Positions 16,897 to 26,742 of a stretch of 64,000 bases of DNA are shown in pieces. Position numbers and translations under genes: made by a program. The stretch comes from Rheinheimera texasensis DSM 17496 (GTDB taxonomy: Bacteria; Pseudomonadota; Gammaproteobacteria; Enterobacterales; Alteromonadaceae): positions 62,001 to 126,000 of the forward strand of contig NZ_KL544006.1 in NCBI RefSeq assembly GCF_000711985.1, given 5' to 3'. Position 1 is the first letter of the stretch. Each line of letters opens with the position of its first letter. The notes below the pieces were generated by a model. That model was not told where the DNA came from, made no database searches, and worked only from the letters and a program-made list of their open reading frames with translations.

Positions 16897-17652
16897 ATGG
16901 ATCTGCTGATAAAACTGTTGTTAACACCTATGGTACAACTGATGCTGATTGGCTTGTTCTGTGCCCTGTTGACATGGCGCCGCCGGCAGGTTTCAGTCAG
17001 GTTACTGGCAACACCCCTGTTGTTTTTAGCCCTAATCACCTGCCGCCCCCTGGCAGACTGGCTGGCCACACCATTAGAATTCGCTTATCCGGCTTTTGCC
17101 GGACAACAGGTGCAGCATATCGCAGTACTTGGCTGCCGTCATTCTGACGCGGCTTTTCTGCCGCTGAGCAGTCAACCTGAACCCTGCAGTCTCGCGCGTT
17201 TGGTCGAAGCCGCGCAGATATGGCACGCCCAACCTGCAGCTATCATTCATTTAAGCGGCAGCATCGCGGATAGTCAGGTTGCTCACACCGAACTAGAACA
17301 ACAATTTTTGCAGGCTCTGGGCGTTCCGGCACAGGCCATTCGTCAGCACCCTGCTGCTACCGACACCGAGGGTGAGGTGGCGCTGTTGGTTCGGGCTATC
17401 GATGCCAGAGAGCCGATGGCGTTGGTCACTAATGCGATGCATATGCCGCGGGCCATGCGCTGGTTTGGCGCTCAGCAGCGTTTTCCGCTCCCTGCTCCGA
17501 CTGATTTTCGTATTCGTCGTTCCTATGCCGACAGCCAATGGCCGGTCTGGGTGCCACAGCTGAGAGCAACAGACACCCTGGGCGACGCCTGGTACGAATA
17601 CGCTGGCTTATTGGAGCAGTGGTTCAGGCTATCAAGGCGTCCTGACAGTTAG
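16897..17652 (+). CDS. elyC: ElyC/SanA/YdcF family (DUF218) envelope protein
   Basis: A 251-residue inner-membrane protein with two N-terminal hydrophobic segments (about residues 3-24 and 35-52) and a DUF218 domain: HIAVLGCRHSD, IHLSGSIAD, ATDTEGEVALLV and LVTNAMHMPRAMRWF. E. coli ElyC supports peptidoglycan assembly and undecaprenyl-phosphate carrier use. Assignment to ElyC rather than SanA or YdcF follows from the N-terminus and from the divergent cmoM neighbour, as in E. coli. ATG 16897 matches the E. coli N-terminus but lacks a clear ribosome binding site. It converges with the Nif3-like gene 18 bases downstream. Confidence 0.85.
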   Translation: MDLLIKLLLTPMVQLMLIGLFCALLTWRRRQVSVRLLATPLLFLALITCRPLADWLATPLEFAYPAFAGQQVQHIAVLGCRHSDAAFLPLSSQPEPCSLARLVEAAQIWHAQPAAIIHLSGSIADSQVAHTELEQQFLQALGVPAQAIRQHPAATDTEGEVALLVRAIDAREPMALVTNAMHMPRAMRWFGAQQRFPLPAPTDFRIRRSYADSQWPVWVPQLRATDTLGDAWYEYAGLLEQWFRLSRRPDS

Positions 17653-17670
17653 CACTTTGCTAGTCCCTGC

Positions 17671-18429
17671 TCAAGCCGGATTATAGATATCGGCAAACAC
17701 CACCTCGACATCCGTCTGCGTTGCCAGCCACTCACCCAGCGCTTTGACACCATATCGCTCCGTTGCATGATGGCCGGCCGCGATAAAATGAATGCCCAGC
17801 TCATTGGCGCTGTGGATGGTCTGTTCCGACACTTCACCGCTGATAAAAAGCTGGGCACCGGCCGCTGCGGCCGCATCAATGTAGCCCTGACCACCGCCGG
17901 TACACCAGGCAATATGACGGATCTCGCCGATGCCAGCGTCATGGACAAATACTGACCGCTCCAGTTTTTGCTGCAATAACGCCACCATGTCAGTGAGCTG
18001 TACTGCAGCGCTCAGCTGCGTTTGCCGCACCACACCGATGGGTTCGACACTAGCTAAGGCACTGATATCACCAAAACCTAATAAGGCGCCGAGCTGCGCG
18101 TTATTGCCCAGGTCCGGATGAATATCCAGCGGCAAGTGATAGGCGAACAAGTTGATATCATGCTGTAACAAGGTCTGCAGCCGGCGTTTTTTCATACCGG
18201 TAATTTCGCTGGCCTCGTTTTTCCAGAAATAGCCATGGTGCACCAGAATTGCGTCAGCTTGCTCGGCCACAGCCCGGTCCAGCAAAGCCTGAGATGCGGT
18301 AACTCCGGTCAGAATTTTCCGGACCTTGGCCTTGCCTTCAACCTGCAAACCGTTTGGGCAATAATCACGCACCCTGCTTGACTCTAATTTGCTATTCATT
18401 AACTGCAGCAGCTCGTCACGATGCGCCAT
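17671..18429 (-). CDS. Nif3-like dinuclear metal center protein (YbgI family)
   Basis: A 252-residue cytosolic protein of the NIF3/GTP cyclohydrolase I type 2-like fold, usually a hexameric ring with two metals per subunit. Expected metal-binding elements are present: ILVHHGYFWKNE near residue 60, YHLPLDIHPDLGNNAQLG near 96-113, and SGEVSEQTIHSANELGIHFIAAGHHATERYG near the C-terminus. The biochemical role of the family is unsettled. Its ATG lies inside the end of the upstream glycosyltransferase gene (14-base overlap), so the two are translationally coupled. Confidence 0.9.
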   Translation of the reverse strand: MAHRDELLQLMNSKLESSRVRDYCPNGLQVEGKAKVRKILTGVTASQALLDRAVAEQADAILVHHGYFWKNEASEITGMKKRRLQTLLQHDINLFAYHLPLDIHPDLGNNAQLGALLGFGDISALASVEPIGVVRQTQLSAAVQLTDMVALLQQKLERSVFVHDAGIGEIRHIAWCTGGGQGYIDAAAAAGAQLFISGEVSEQTIHSANELGIHFIAAGHHATERYGVKALGEWLATQTDVEVVFADIYNPA

Positions 18430-19681
18430 CTGAAGACTCCTTTGGTTGTAACGCGGCCAGTTTGTTTTTTGCGTTAATCCACTGCGCCATAAATTTGGTA
18501 CTGCGATGATGATGATACTTTAACATGCGACCGGTAAAACTTTGCTGACGGTGTTGCGCCAGCTGTTGTTGCACGGCGCTCAGTTGCTGCCAGACCTGCG
18601 GCATCAGGAGCGCCGCATCAAATTGCTCAAGACAGGCAGCGGCTTTATGCCGGGCCTTGAGCCACAGCGAAGAGTCCTGATATAACGCCACCGCCGCGTC
18701 AATCAGCGCTTGATCGTCGATGGCTACAATACCGGGGAAGTCGAGAAAATCTGCTTGATGGCTGATGCCTTCAGCGCCGATCTCTGTCGTAACCACCGGC
18801 GTGCCAAAACGCATCGCATCGATAACCTTGCCTTTTAAGCCCGCGCCAAAACTCAGCGGCGCCAGACAAACCCGGTAGTTCACAAAGGCATCAGCCGCAT
18901 TTGCCGCCCAGCCTTTGATATAAAAGCCCTGTTTGGGCGCATGTAACTGCGTAGCTTTAGGCGGTGGATAAGCACCATAGATATGTAATTCTGCCTGCGG
19001 CAGCTGTTTGCGCAGTTGCGGCCACAGCTGTTTTAAGCGCAGAACCGCCTGCCAGTTGGGTTCGTGGCGAAAATTACCAATAAAACTGAAATGCTGGCGT
19101 TCACTAAACCCGGTGCTGGTATCCACCTGACAGTTTTCGATAAAAAACGGGCAATACAGTAACTGCGCAGCCGGTACCTGATAAACATTAGTCAGCAGCT
19201 GCAGCTCAGCGCGGGAGATAGTCAGGGTCAGGTCACAACGATGAATGGCGGCGATTTCTCTGAGCGCCAGTTCACCAGTCAAATCGGCGTGATCTACCTC
19301 GCGCTGTTCATTAAACGCCTGCTGACGGGCCGCCCGTAAACAATGCAGATCCTCGCTGTCGAGCAGTTTCAGCGCTTGTGGACAAATCTCATCGACCCAC
19401 CAGCCAAACTGCTCTTCGAGCATAAAGCGGTCAAACAGCACAGCCGCCGGCTGCCATTGCTGCAGCTGCTCGGCGAAACTGTCACAGTTCAGCGCAATGG
19501 TGACTTCTTCGATGCCGAACTGGTTTAAATCAAGCCGATGTGGTGATTTGTCGGCAGCACTGGCAAACACCACCTGCCAGCCCTGACGCTGGAACAACTG
19601 CAACAAACTCACCATGCGCCAGCCGGCGGCAGAAGAATTTGGTTCTGGCCAGACATAGCCCAGCACCAGCAATAACGGCAT
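18416..19681 (-). CDS. GT-B glycosyltransferase (GT4-like)
   Basis: A 421-residue glycosyltransferase with two Rossmann-like domains. The N-terminus (MPLLLVLGYVWPEPNSSAAGWRM) is typical of the acceptor domain of GT4-like enzymes; the donor-binding half carries FIGNFRHEPNWQAV, YIKGWAANAADAF, CLAPLSFGAGLKGKVIDAM and GTPVVTTEIGAEGI, with the conserved glutamate near the end. The sugar and acceptor cannot be told. ATG 19681 has AAGGAG upstream, so I reject an in-frame extension of eight residues. It is not in a polysaccharide cluster; its only operon partner is the Nif3-like gene, which is an odd pairing. Confidence 0.85.
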   Translation of the reverse strand: MPLLLVLGYVWPEPNSSAAGWRMVSLLQLFQRQGWQVVFASAADKSPHRLDLNQFGIEEVTIALNCDSFAEQLQQWQPAAVLFDRFMLEEQFGWWVDEICPQALKLLDSEDLHCLRAARQQAFNEQREVDHADLTGELALREIAAIHRCDLTLTISRAELQLLTNVYQVPAAQLLYCPFFIENCQVDTSTGFSERQHFSFIGNFRHEPNWQAVLRLKQLWPQLRKQLPQAELHIYGAYPPPKATQLHAPKQGFYIKGWAANAADAFVNYRVCLAPLSFGAGLKGKVIDAMRFGTPVVTTEIGAEGISHQADFLDFPGIVAIDDQALIDAAVALYQDSSLWLKARHKAAACLEQFDAALLMPQVWQQLSAVQQQLAQHRQQSFTGRMLKYHHHRSTKFMAQWINAKNKLAALQPKESSDGAS

Positions 19682-19795
19682 AGATGTTCTCCTTTTGCCG
19701 CGCATTGTAACCGTTTTGGCTGCAGGAGCAATCCGCCGGCTTGTCGTGACATAGCAGAACTGTGGTAAACTGAGCAGACCAGATACTGAATAAGA

Positions 19796-20434
19796 ATGAT
19801 TTCGATGGACTTAAGATATCAGGGGCATGACGAGTTCTTCCATGCACTCAGCCATGCCACAGGTGCGTTGCTAAGCGTGATTGGGCTGTGGCTGATGTTG
19901 CAGCTGGTGCCGGCAGAGGCCCCGGCGACTCTCGGCGCTGTTATCGCATTTGGTACCAGTCTGATTTTGTTGTACAGCTGCTCGGCGCTGTATCACGCCT
20001 GTACCGACGCCCGCCAAAAAGCTTTTTGGCGCAAACTGGACCACAGTGCAATCTATCTGCTAATCGCTGGAACCTACACGCCCTTTACACTGATTAGCCT
20101 CAAAGACAGCTGGGGTTTTTATCTGGTTTTGGTGATCTGGGGTATAGCCCTGCTTGGCGTCGCGTTGGAATTCATCGCCCATCTGAAATTTAAAAAACTC
20201 AGCCTGATGTTATATCTGGTAATGGGCTGGCTGGTGGTCATCGCCGCACAGCCGATGCTTGAACACGTCCCATCAGGTGGCTTGTGGTGGTTGCTGGCCG
20301 GTGGCCTGTGTTACTCAGGCGGTGTGGTGTTTTACCTGTGGCACCGTCTGCGCTTTCATCACCTGATTTGGCACTGTTTTGTCATGGCCGGCAGTGCTTG
20401 TCACTTTTGGTCAGTCTATCGCTATGTATTATAA
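19796..20434 (+). CDS. trhA: TrhA/hemolysin III family (PAQR-like) membrane protein
   Basis: A 212-residue seven-helix inner-membrane protein of the YqfA/TrhA branch of the PAQR superfamily. Visible signatures are EFFHALSHATGALLSV at the N-terminus, LYHACTDARQKAFWRKLDHSAIYLLIAGTYTPF in the middle (split: LYH then LDHSAIY) and HLIWHCFVMAG near the end; the histidines form the metal site of this superfamily. E. coli YqfA is linked to membrane energetics and fatty-acid homeostasis, and the name hemolysin is historical. ATG 19796 or the in-frame ATG 19805 may be used. It stands alone and converges with the sensor kinase gene. Confidence 0.88.
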   Translation: MISMDLRYQGHDEFFHALSHATGALLSVIGLWLMLQLVPAEAPATLGAVIAFGTSLILLYSCSALYHACTDARQKAFWRKLDHSAIYLLIAGTYTPFTLISLKDSWGFYLVLVIWGIALLGVALEFIAHLKFKKLSLMLYLVMGWLVVIAAQPMLEHVPSGGLWWLLAGGLCYSGGVVFYLWHRLRFHHLIWHCFVMAGSACHFWSVYRYVL

Positions 20435-20475
20435 GTCTGGCTGGTTTGAGCCTTGCAGTGCATCGCAAAGTAATA

Positions 20476-23400
20476 TCAGGCAGACTCCAGCGGCAACACG
20501 TTCGATAGACGGTTTAAACGGATCCAGAATGTGGTGCCGACATGCTCAGTGCTGTCGAAGCCAATTTGGCCGCCGTGGCTTTCAATAATACGCTTACAAA
20601 TGGTCAGCCCCAGCCCGGTGCCTTCTTTTGAGCGGCTGTCTGACGCATCGGCCTGCGAAAACTTTTCAAAAATCCGCGACTTAAATTGTTCCGGGATGCC
20701 CTGCCCCTGATCAATCACCTCCAGACGGATCGCTTCGGACTGAGTCACCAGACGCAGGACCACCGACTGTTGCGGCGCAGAAAACTTCACTGCATTTGAC
20801 AACAGATTATCCAGCACCTGACGCAGGCGCAGAGGATCCGCCTGAGTCAGCACGGCCGGGTCTGCCGGCAGGAGCAACTCGACAGTCACCTGATAGCGCA
20901 GCGCATAACTTTGAATACCGTCAACCGCCTGGCGGCATAATTCGTTGAGCTCAACCGGCTTCAGCTGTAGCGCAAATTTACCTGCTTCAAATTTTTGTAC
21001 ATCCAGTAAATCGTTAATCAGCTGCGACAGCCGCTCGCAGTTTTGTAATGCGGTCTCCACCAGCTGGCGGTAGGCATCTGAGCCCAAAGGCACTACATTC
21101 TGCGCCACTAGGCCTATGGCGCCGCGAATTGACGTTAATGGGGTTCGCAGTTCGTGCGAAACAGTGGAAATAAACTCATCTTTAAGTTTATCCAGCCGCT
21201 TCAGCTCTTTGTTGGCTTTGGCAATTTCAGTCAGGCTCTTTTCCAGCTGACGGGTACGCAAAGACAAGGTCATTGAGCTCTCTTCCAGTGCCCGGGTCCG
21301 CTCTGTCACTTTGGTTTCCAGAATTAACTGTGCTTTGGCTCTTTCCTGGACCGAGTTCTGCAGCAGTTTATTGATCTGCTGAATATGGCGTAACCGATAT
21401 TGGTGAAAAGTCAGGATCAACAACATGGTCAGGATAAAGCCCAACACCTGTACAGAGCTTTGCTGCCACCAGGCCGGCAATACACGGACACGGACACGTT
21501 CCGGCACTTGATTATACAAACCATGGTTATTGGAGCCTTTTAATTCCAACTCATACTCACCGGCCGGCAGATTTGAATAATAGGCACTGCGCCGGCCCGG
21601 CTGCAAAATCCAGTCCGGATCAAAACCAGTTAGTTTGTATTGATATTGGTTACGCGAGGGATCATGAAAGTCCAGGCTGGCAAACTCAAACTCCAGACTG
21701 GTATCAGTCGGTTTTAGTACAATTTCTGCCCAACGGGCTGTGTTTGCCTGCAGCGGCAGCGGCGTGTTGTTTACCAGAATGCGTGATACGGCCACTTTGG
21801 GTTCAATCTGGTTAATCCAAATCAAGGCCGGCTCCATCACAGTCAAACCATCGATGGAGCCGATGTAAAACGTACCTTGCTGGTCGTCAAAAAACGACTT
21901 AAACACCTGTTCTGTCGCGACCATCCCGTCTTGCTTTGTAAATGTGATTAAGCGCTGACTGTCACTGTGTTTCAGGCTCAGGCCTTTGGCCGACAATAAC
22001 CAGATATTTTGCTGCTGATCGGCATAGGCGCCAATAATATTACTACTGGGTAAACCGCTGCGGACGTCCAGCAAATACTGGCTGTCTTGCTGCACGTCGT
22101 ACAACACTAAACCCAGTTGGGTACAAATCAGCAAGCTGCCGGCTGGGCCCTTTTCCAGACACTGCACATCCTGACTGGGCAGTTCCAGCCCATTTGAATC
22201 AGCCTGACTGAAATGCTCGACTTCACCACTGCCGTGCCTGATGCGAAACACACCGGAGTATCGGGTGCCGACCCAGGTATAATCATCATCCACCAGCATC
22301 GCTTGCACAGCATCCCCGGTTTTATGCCGGATCTCGGGCTGCAGATAGGTCGTTGAAACTTGCTGCACCGGGTCCCAATGGATCACACCATCGCCCCAAA
22401 GGCCAATCCAGAAACTACCATCGGACTGAATACTCAAATCACGGATATTGGCTGCGACCTGTGGGTTTTGCTGAAATGGCTCAGCCACAGGCAGCAACTT
22501 TTTCATATCCGGCGTCACTTTAAACAAACCCACATCCGTAGCGGTGTAAATTTGACCGGACGGATCGCGCCGGATCGCATTGACCCTGCCACCGGTTAAA
22601 AAACTGGTCATCGCACCGGTGCGCCGGACAAACCGATGCAGATGCTCAGCGCTGCCTAACCAAATCGATTCAGGGTCTGCGAATACTGCAGTGACCGTGA
22701 AACGGAACTGTGCAGGATTGGTATGTGGCGCCAGTTCATGTAAGGATGCAAAAGCCGACTTACTATGCCGGGTGTAATACAGACCATTTTCCCGTGATCC
22801 CAGCCAAAGTACGCCGGTGCGGTCGAGAAACAAAGAGCGGATATTGACTGTTGGTAACAATGACTCCTGCTCGCGGAACTTCACAAACTGCTGCAACTGC
22901 GGATGGACGCGGAACAAGCCATTATAAGAGCCAACCAGCAGCATGCCATTTTGATCGGCGGAGATGACGTTGATGATTGGTGTATGGCGCCCAGTGAAAA
23001 ACTCTGCCTGCCGGAAACTGCGAGTGGCCGGATCTAACACAAACAACCCCTGCCGCGTGCCAACCCAGAGTTTGTCGCCGCTGCTGAACAAAGCGCGGAT
23101 CTCGTTATCACGGCCGCTGCCTTGCGGGAATGGCAATAGCACTTCTGACAAACCACTGTCTTCCCGCCAGGCATGCAAACCAGCCGAGGTGCCAATCCAC
23201 AGGGTGTTATCCTGAGTCTGACTCAGGCTCCAAATCCGGTTATGAGCCAGCTGACGATCAGAAAACTGTAAGCGTTGCCATTGTCCGTCAGCGCTCATCC
23301 GGTTCAGGCCGCCCGTGGTGCCGATCCAGATATTTTGTTGTTTGTCTTCAAACAACACCTGAACCTGCATACTGGCCAGGCTGTTTACATCTCCGGCATC

Positions 23401-23802
23401 AGTTTTAAACCGGCGTAGTTCACCGGTTTTTGCATCAATCCGGCTGAGGCCATAACCCCAGGTCCCTGCCCAAATGTTTTGTTTGCGGTCAATCAGCAGG
23501 CTGCCAACGTCCTGCGACCCCAAAGTATTTTGCTCTTCTGCGGTCAGCACCTGAAATTCAGCAAACTGATAGCCGTCGTAACGCAGTAACCCTGAATTGG
23601 TTGAACTCAACCAGATAAAGCCGTCGGAATCTTGTGACACGCTGTAAATAGTTGCATTTGGCAAACCGTCATCGACACCAATCCGTTTGAAAAAAGCGTC
23701 ATTGGCCTGCGCAAAGGGCAACCATAACCAAATGAACATCAGGAAAACCAACAGTTTCAGGTAAACCTCCGCGCAGGAAATGCGTGTTGACGTGTGCTGC
23801 AA
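20476..23802 (-). CDS. Two-component regulator propeller sensor histidine kinase
   Basis: A very large sensor kinase of about 1100 residues. Order: signal peptide (LPFAQA|NDAFF), periplasmic beta propellers built from about fourteen Reg_prop repeats (e.g. DSDGFIWLSS, DKQQNIWIGT, DRTGVLWLGS), a Y_Y_Y domain (about 700-765, YQYKLTGFDPDWI), one transmembrane helix, a coiled segment, HisKA with SHELRTPLTS (His near 882) and HATPase_c with NLLSNAVKF, DQGQGIP and GTGLGLTI. There is no receiver or DNA-binding domain. No response regulator is adjacent. The outer start is TTG 23802, but the only good SD (GGAGG at 23766-23770) points to a CTG at 23760, which gives a normal signal peptide. Confidence 0.9.
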   Translation of the reverse strand: MQHTSTRISCAEVYLKLLVFLMFIWLWLPFAQANDAFFKRIGVDDGLPNATIYSVSQDSDGFIWLSSTNSGLLRYDGYQFAEFQVLTAEEQNTLGSQDVGSLLIDRKQNIWAGTWGYGLSRIDAKTGELRRFKTDAGDVNSLASMQVQVLFEDKQQNIWIGTTGGLNRMSADGQWQRLQFSDRQLAHNRIWSLSQTQDNTLWIGTSAGLHAWREDSGLSEVLLPFPQGSGRDNEIRALFSSGDKLWVGTRQGLFVLDPATRSFRQAEFFTGRHTPIINVISADQNGMLLVGSYNGLFRVHPQLQQFVKFREQESLLPTVNIRSLFLDRTGVLWLGSRENGLYYTRHSKSAFASLHELAPHTNPAQFRFTVTAVFADPESIWLGSAEHLHRFVRRTGAMTSFLTGGRVNAIRRDPSGQIYTATDVGLFKVTPDMKKLLPVAEPFQQNPQVAANIRDLSIQSDGSFWIGLWGDGVIHWDPVQQVSTTYLQPEIRHKTGDAVQAMLVDDDYTWVGTRYSGVFRIRHGSGEVEHFSQADSNGLELPSQDVQCLEKGPAGSLLICTQLGLVLYDVQQDSQYLLDVRSGLPSSNIIGAYADQQQNIWLLSAKGLSLKHSDSQRLITFTKQDGMVATEQVFKSFFDDQQGTFYIGSIDGLTVMEPALIWINQIEPKVAVSRILVNNTPLPLQANTARWAEIVLKPTDTSLEFEFASLDFHDPSRNQYQYKLTGFDPDWILQPGRRSAYYSNLPAGEYELELKGSNNHGLYNQVPERVRVRVLPAWWQQSSVQVLGFILTMLLILTFHQYRLRHIQQINKLLQNSVQERAKAQLILETKVTERTRALEESSMTLSLRTRQLEKSLTEIAKANKELKRLDKLKDEFISTVSHELRTPLTSIRGAIGLVAQNVVPLGSDAYRQLVETALQNCERLSQLINDLLDVQKFEAGKFALQLKPVELNELCRQAVDGIQSYALRYQVTVELLLPADPAVLTQADPLRLRQVLDNLLSNAVKFSAPQQSVVLRLVTQSEAIRLEVIDQGQGIPEQFKSRIFEKFSQADASDSRSKEGTGLGLTICKRIIESHGGQIGFDSTEHVGTTFWIRLNRLSNVLPLESA

Positions 23803-23873
23803 TTCACGCAGTCTGTTTGTGGCTAAATTAGCACAGCACCGCCGACTTTACATTGCGGCAGAAATAATTTTAG

Positions 23874-24920
<1,047 letters not shown>

Positions 24921-24925
24921 ACGCT

Positions 24926-25651
24926 GTGACTGTGCTGTGGTTACCTGAACTGAGCACAGATCCAGACTGGTTCCCGGCGCCGGCCTCGGCGCTGTCCGAA
25001 CCAGATGGATTACTGGCATTTGGCGGTGATTTATCGCCTCAGCGGTTAACTGCAGCTTATCATCAGGGTATTTTTCCCTGGTTCAGCGAAGACGACCCGC
25101 TGTTATGGTGGTCTCCGGCAATCCGGGCGGTGTTTGCGCCCGGCAGTCTCAAAGCGGGTCGTAGTTTGTGCAAAGATTGGCAAAAACACCAATATCATTT
25201 CAGCTGTGATTTGGCCTTTGCTGAAGTGGTCGCCGGCTGCGCAGCACCGAGGCCCAATCAACCAGGCACCTGGATTAGCGCCGACATTCGCGCGGCTTAC
25301 CATCAGCTGCATCAACAAGGGATCGCACACAGTATTGAAGTCTGGCAGCAAGACCAATTAGTCGGCGGCCTCTACGGCCTGCAGATTGGCCGTTTATTTT
25401 GCGGTGAGTCGATGTTTAACCGTGTGCCGAATGCTGCCAAGCTTGCCTTAGTGCAGTTACAACAATACCTGCAGAGTTTTGACCTCGGCTGGATCGACTG
25501 CCAGTTGCCTAATCCATTTTTACTGCAATGTGGCGCGCAAAAAATGCCAAGACCCGATTACCTGCAACTGCTGCAAGCTTTAGCAGCCTTACCTGTGCCT
25601 GCAGATTTATGGCAAGCAGGTCCGTTACCCGCCCTGATTAAAAACCGATGA
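24926..25651 (+). CDS. aat: Leucyl/phenylalanyl-tRNA-protein transferase
   Basis: Adds Leu or Phe from aminoacyl-tRNA to proteins with N-terminal Arg or Lys, creating N-degrons for ClpS/ClpAP. The 241-residue protein contains the diagnostic elements EPDGLLAFGGDLSPQRL, YHQGIFPWFSEDDPLLWWSP, GTWISADIRAAYHQLH and GLYGLQIGRLFCGESMF. GTG 24926 is chosen since it begins just before the conserved N-terminus. Its stop overlaps the bpt start (ATGA), so the two N-degron transferases are translationally coupled. Confidence 0.95.
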   Translation: MTVLWLPELSTDPDWFPAPASALSEPDGLLAFGGDLSPQRLTAAYHQGIFPWFSEDDPLLWWSPAIRAVFAPGSLKAGRSLCKDWQKHQYHFSCDLAFAEVVAGCAAPRPNQPGTWISADIRAAYHQLHQQGIAHSIEVWQQDQLVGGLYGLQIGRLFCGESMFNRVPNAAKLALVQLQQYLQSFDLGWIDCQLPNPFLLQCGAQKMPRPDYLQLLQALAALPVPADLWQAGPLPALIKNR

Positions 25652-26352
25652 GTGACAAATTCTTATTAGGCGTCAGTCCGCTTCATCCCTGTAGTTACCT
25701 GCCGGACCAGCAAGAACGGTTGCTTTTTAGCCTGCCGGAGCAACCGCTCTCCGCCGAAGTGTACCAATGGTTGACGGACCATAATTTTCGCCGTAGCGGT
25801 GAACAGCTGTACCGGCCCTATTGCCTGCAATGTCAGGCCTGTCAGGCAGTAAGGCTCGATGTCAGTACTTTACAGCTGAGCCGCAGTCAGCGGCGGTTAC
25901 AACAGCAGGCCCATCAGCTGAACTGGCACTGGCGCTGGCAACAGCAACCACTGCAGCAAAATTACTTTCCGCTTTATCAGGCCTATATCAGTAAGCGCCA
26001 TGCCGATGGCGTCATGTACCCGCCCGAGCCAGAACATCTGCAACAGTTGCTCAGTTGCAGCTGGCTGCAGGTCACTACGCTCGAACAGTATGTGGACGAC
26101 CAGCTGGTTGGCGTGCTGGTGCTGGACCATTTACCGCAGGGCTTGTCAGCGGTTTACAGTTTTTATCAGCCTGACCACAAACTGGCGCTGGGAATTCTTG
26201 CGGTACTGGCAGGTACTGAATTGTGCACTCAGCAACAACTCCCCTATTTCTACCTGGGTTATCTGGTCAGCGAGTCGGAGAAAATGCGTTATAAGAGCCA
26301 ATTTCGGCCGCAACAACGGCTGATCCTCGACCAATGGCAATCATTTTGCTAA
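25648..26352 (+). CDS. bpt: Aspartate/glutamate leucyltransferase (Bpt/Ate)
   Basis: Transfers Leu (bacterial Bpt activity) to proteins with N-terminal Asp or Glu, a second entry to the ClpS/ClpAP N-degron pathway. The 234-residue protein shows the family's YRPYCLQCQACQAVRLDV cysteine segment (about residues 57-73), YISKRHADGVM and the C-terminal YLGYLVSESEKMRYKSQFRP. It overlaps aat by four bases. E. coli lacks this gene at the position; its presence between aat and infA is usual for Vibrio/Shewanella-like lineages. Confidence 0.93.
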   Translation: MSDKFLLGVSPLHPCSYLPDQQERLLFSLPEQPLSAEVYQWLTDHNFRRSGEQLYRPYCLQCQACQAVRLDVSTLQLSRSQRRLQQQAHQLNWHWRWQQQPLQQNYFPLYQAYISKRHADGVMYPPEPEHLQQLLSCSWLQVTTLEQYVDDQLVGVLVLDHLPQGLSAVYSFYQPDHKLALGILAVLAGTELCTQQQLPYFYLGYLVSESEKMRYKSQFRPQQRLILDQWQSFC

Positions 26353-26448
26353 ATAACGGCTTGTCGCTTTACTTATCGCCGGCTTTTAGGCAAAATCTGC
26401 GCTGTTTTTTTCTGTTTAAAATTAAATCCGAAGGGGCTCGTACGCTGA

Positions 26449-26667
<219 letters not shown>

Positions 26668-26700
26668 TCGCAGCCAGGCTCCAAGCATCCAGTAAAAACA

Positions 26701-26727
26701 AAACCCGGTTTCCCGGGTTTTGTTTTA
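26701..26727. terminator. Bidirectional intrinsic terminator between infA and clpA
   Basis: AAACCCGG-TTTC-CCGGGTTT followed by TTGTTTT, with an A-rich 5' flank, forms a GC-core stem usable in both directions. Confidence 0.88.
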
Positions 26728-26742
26728 TGCGCGTACCGGCGA

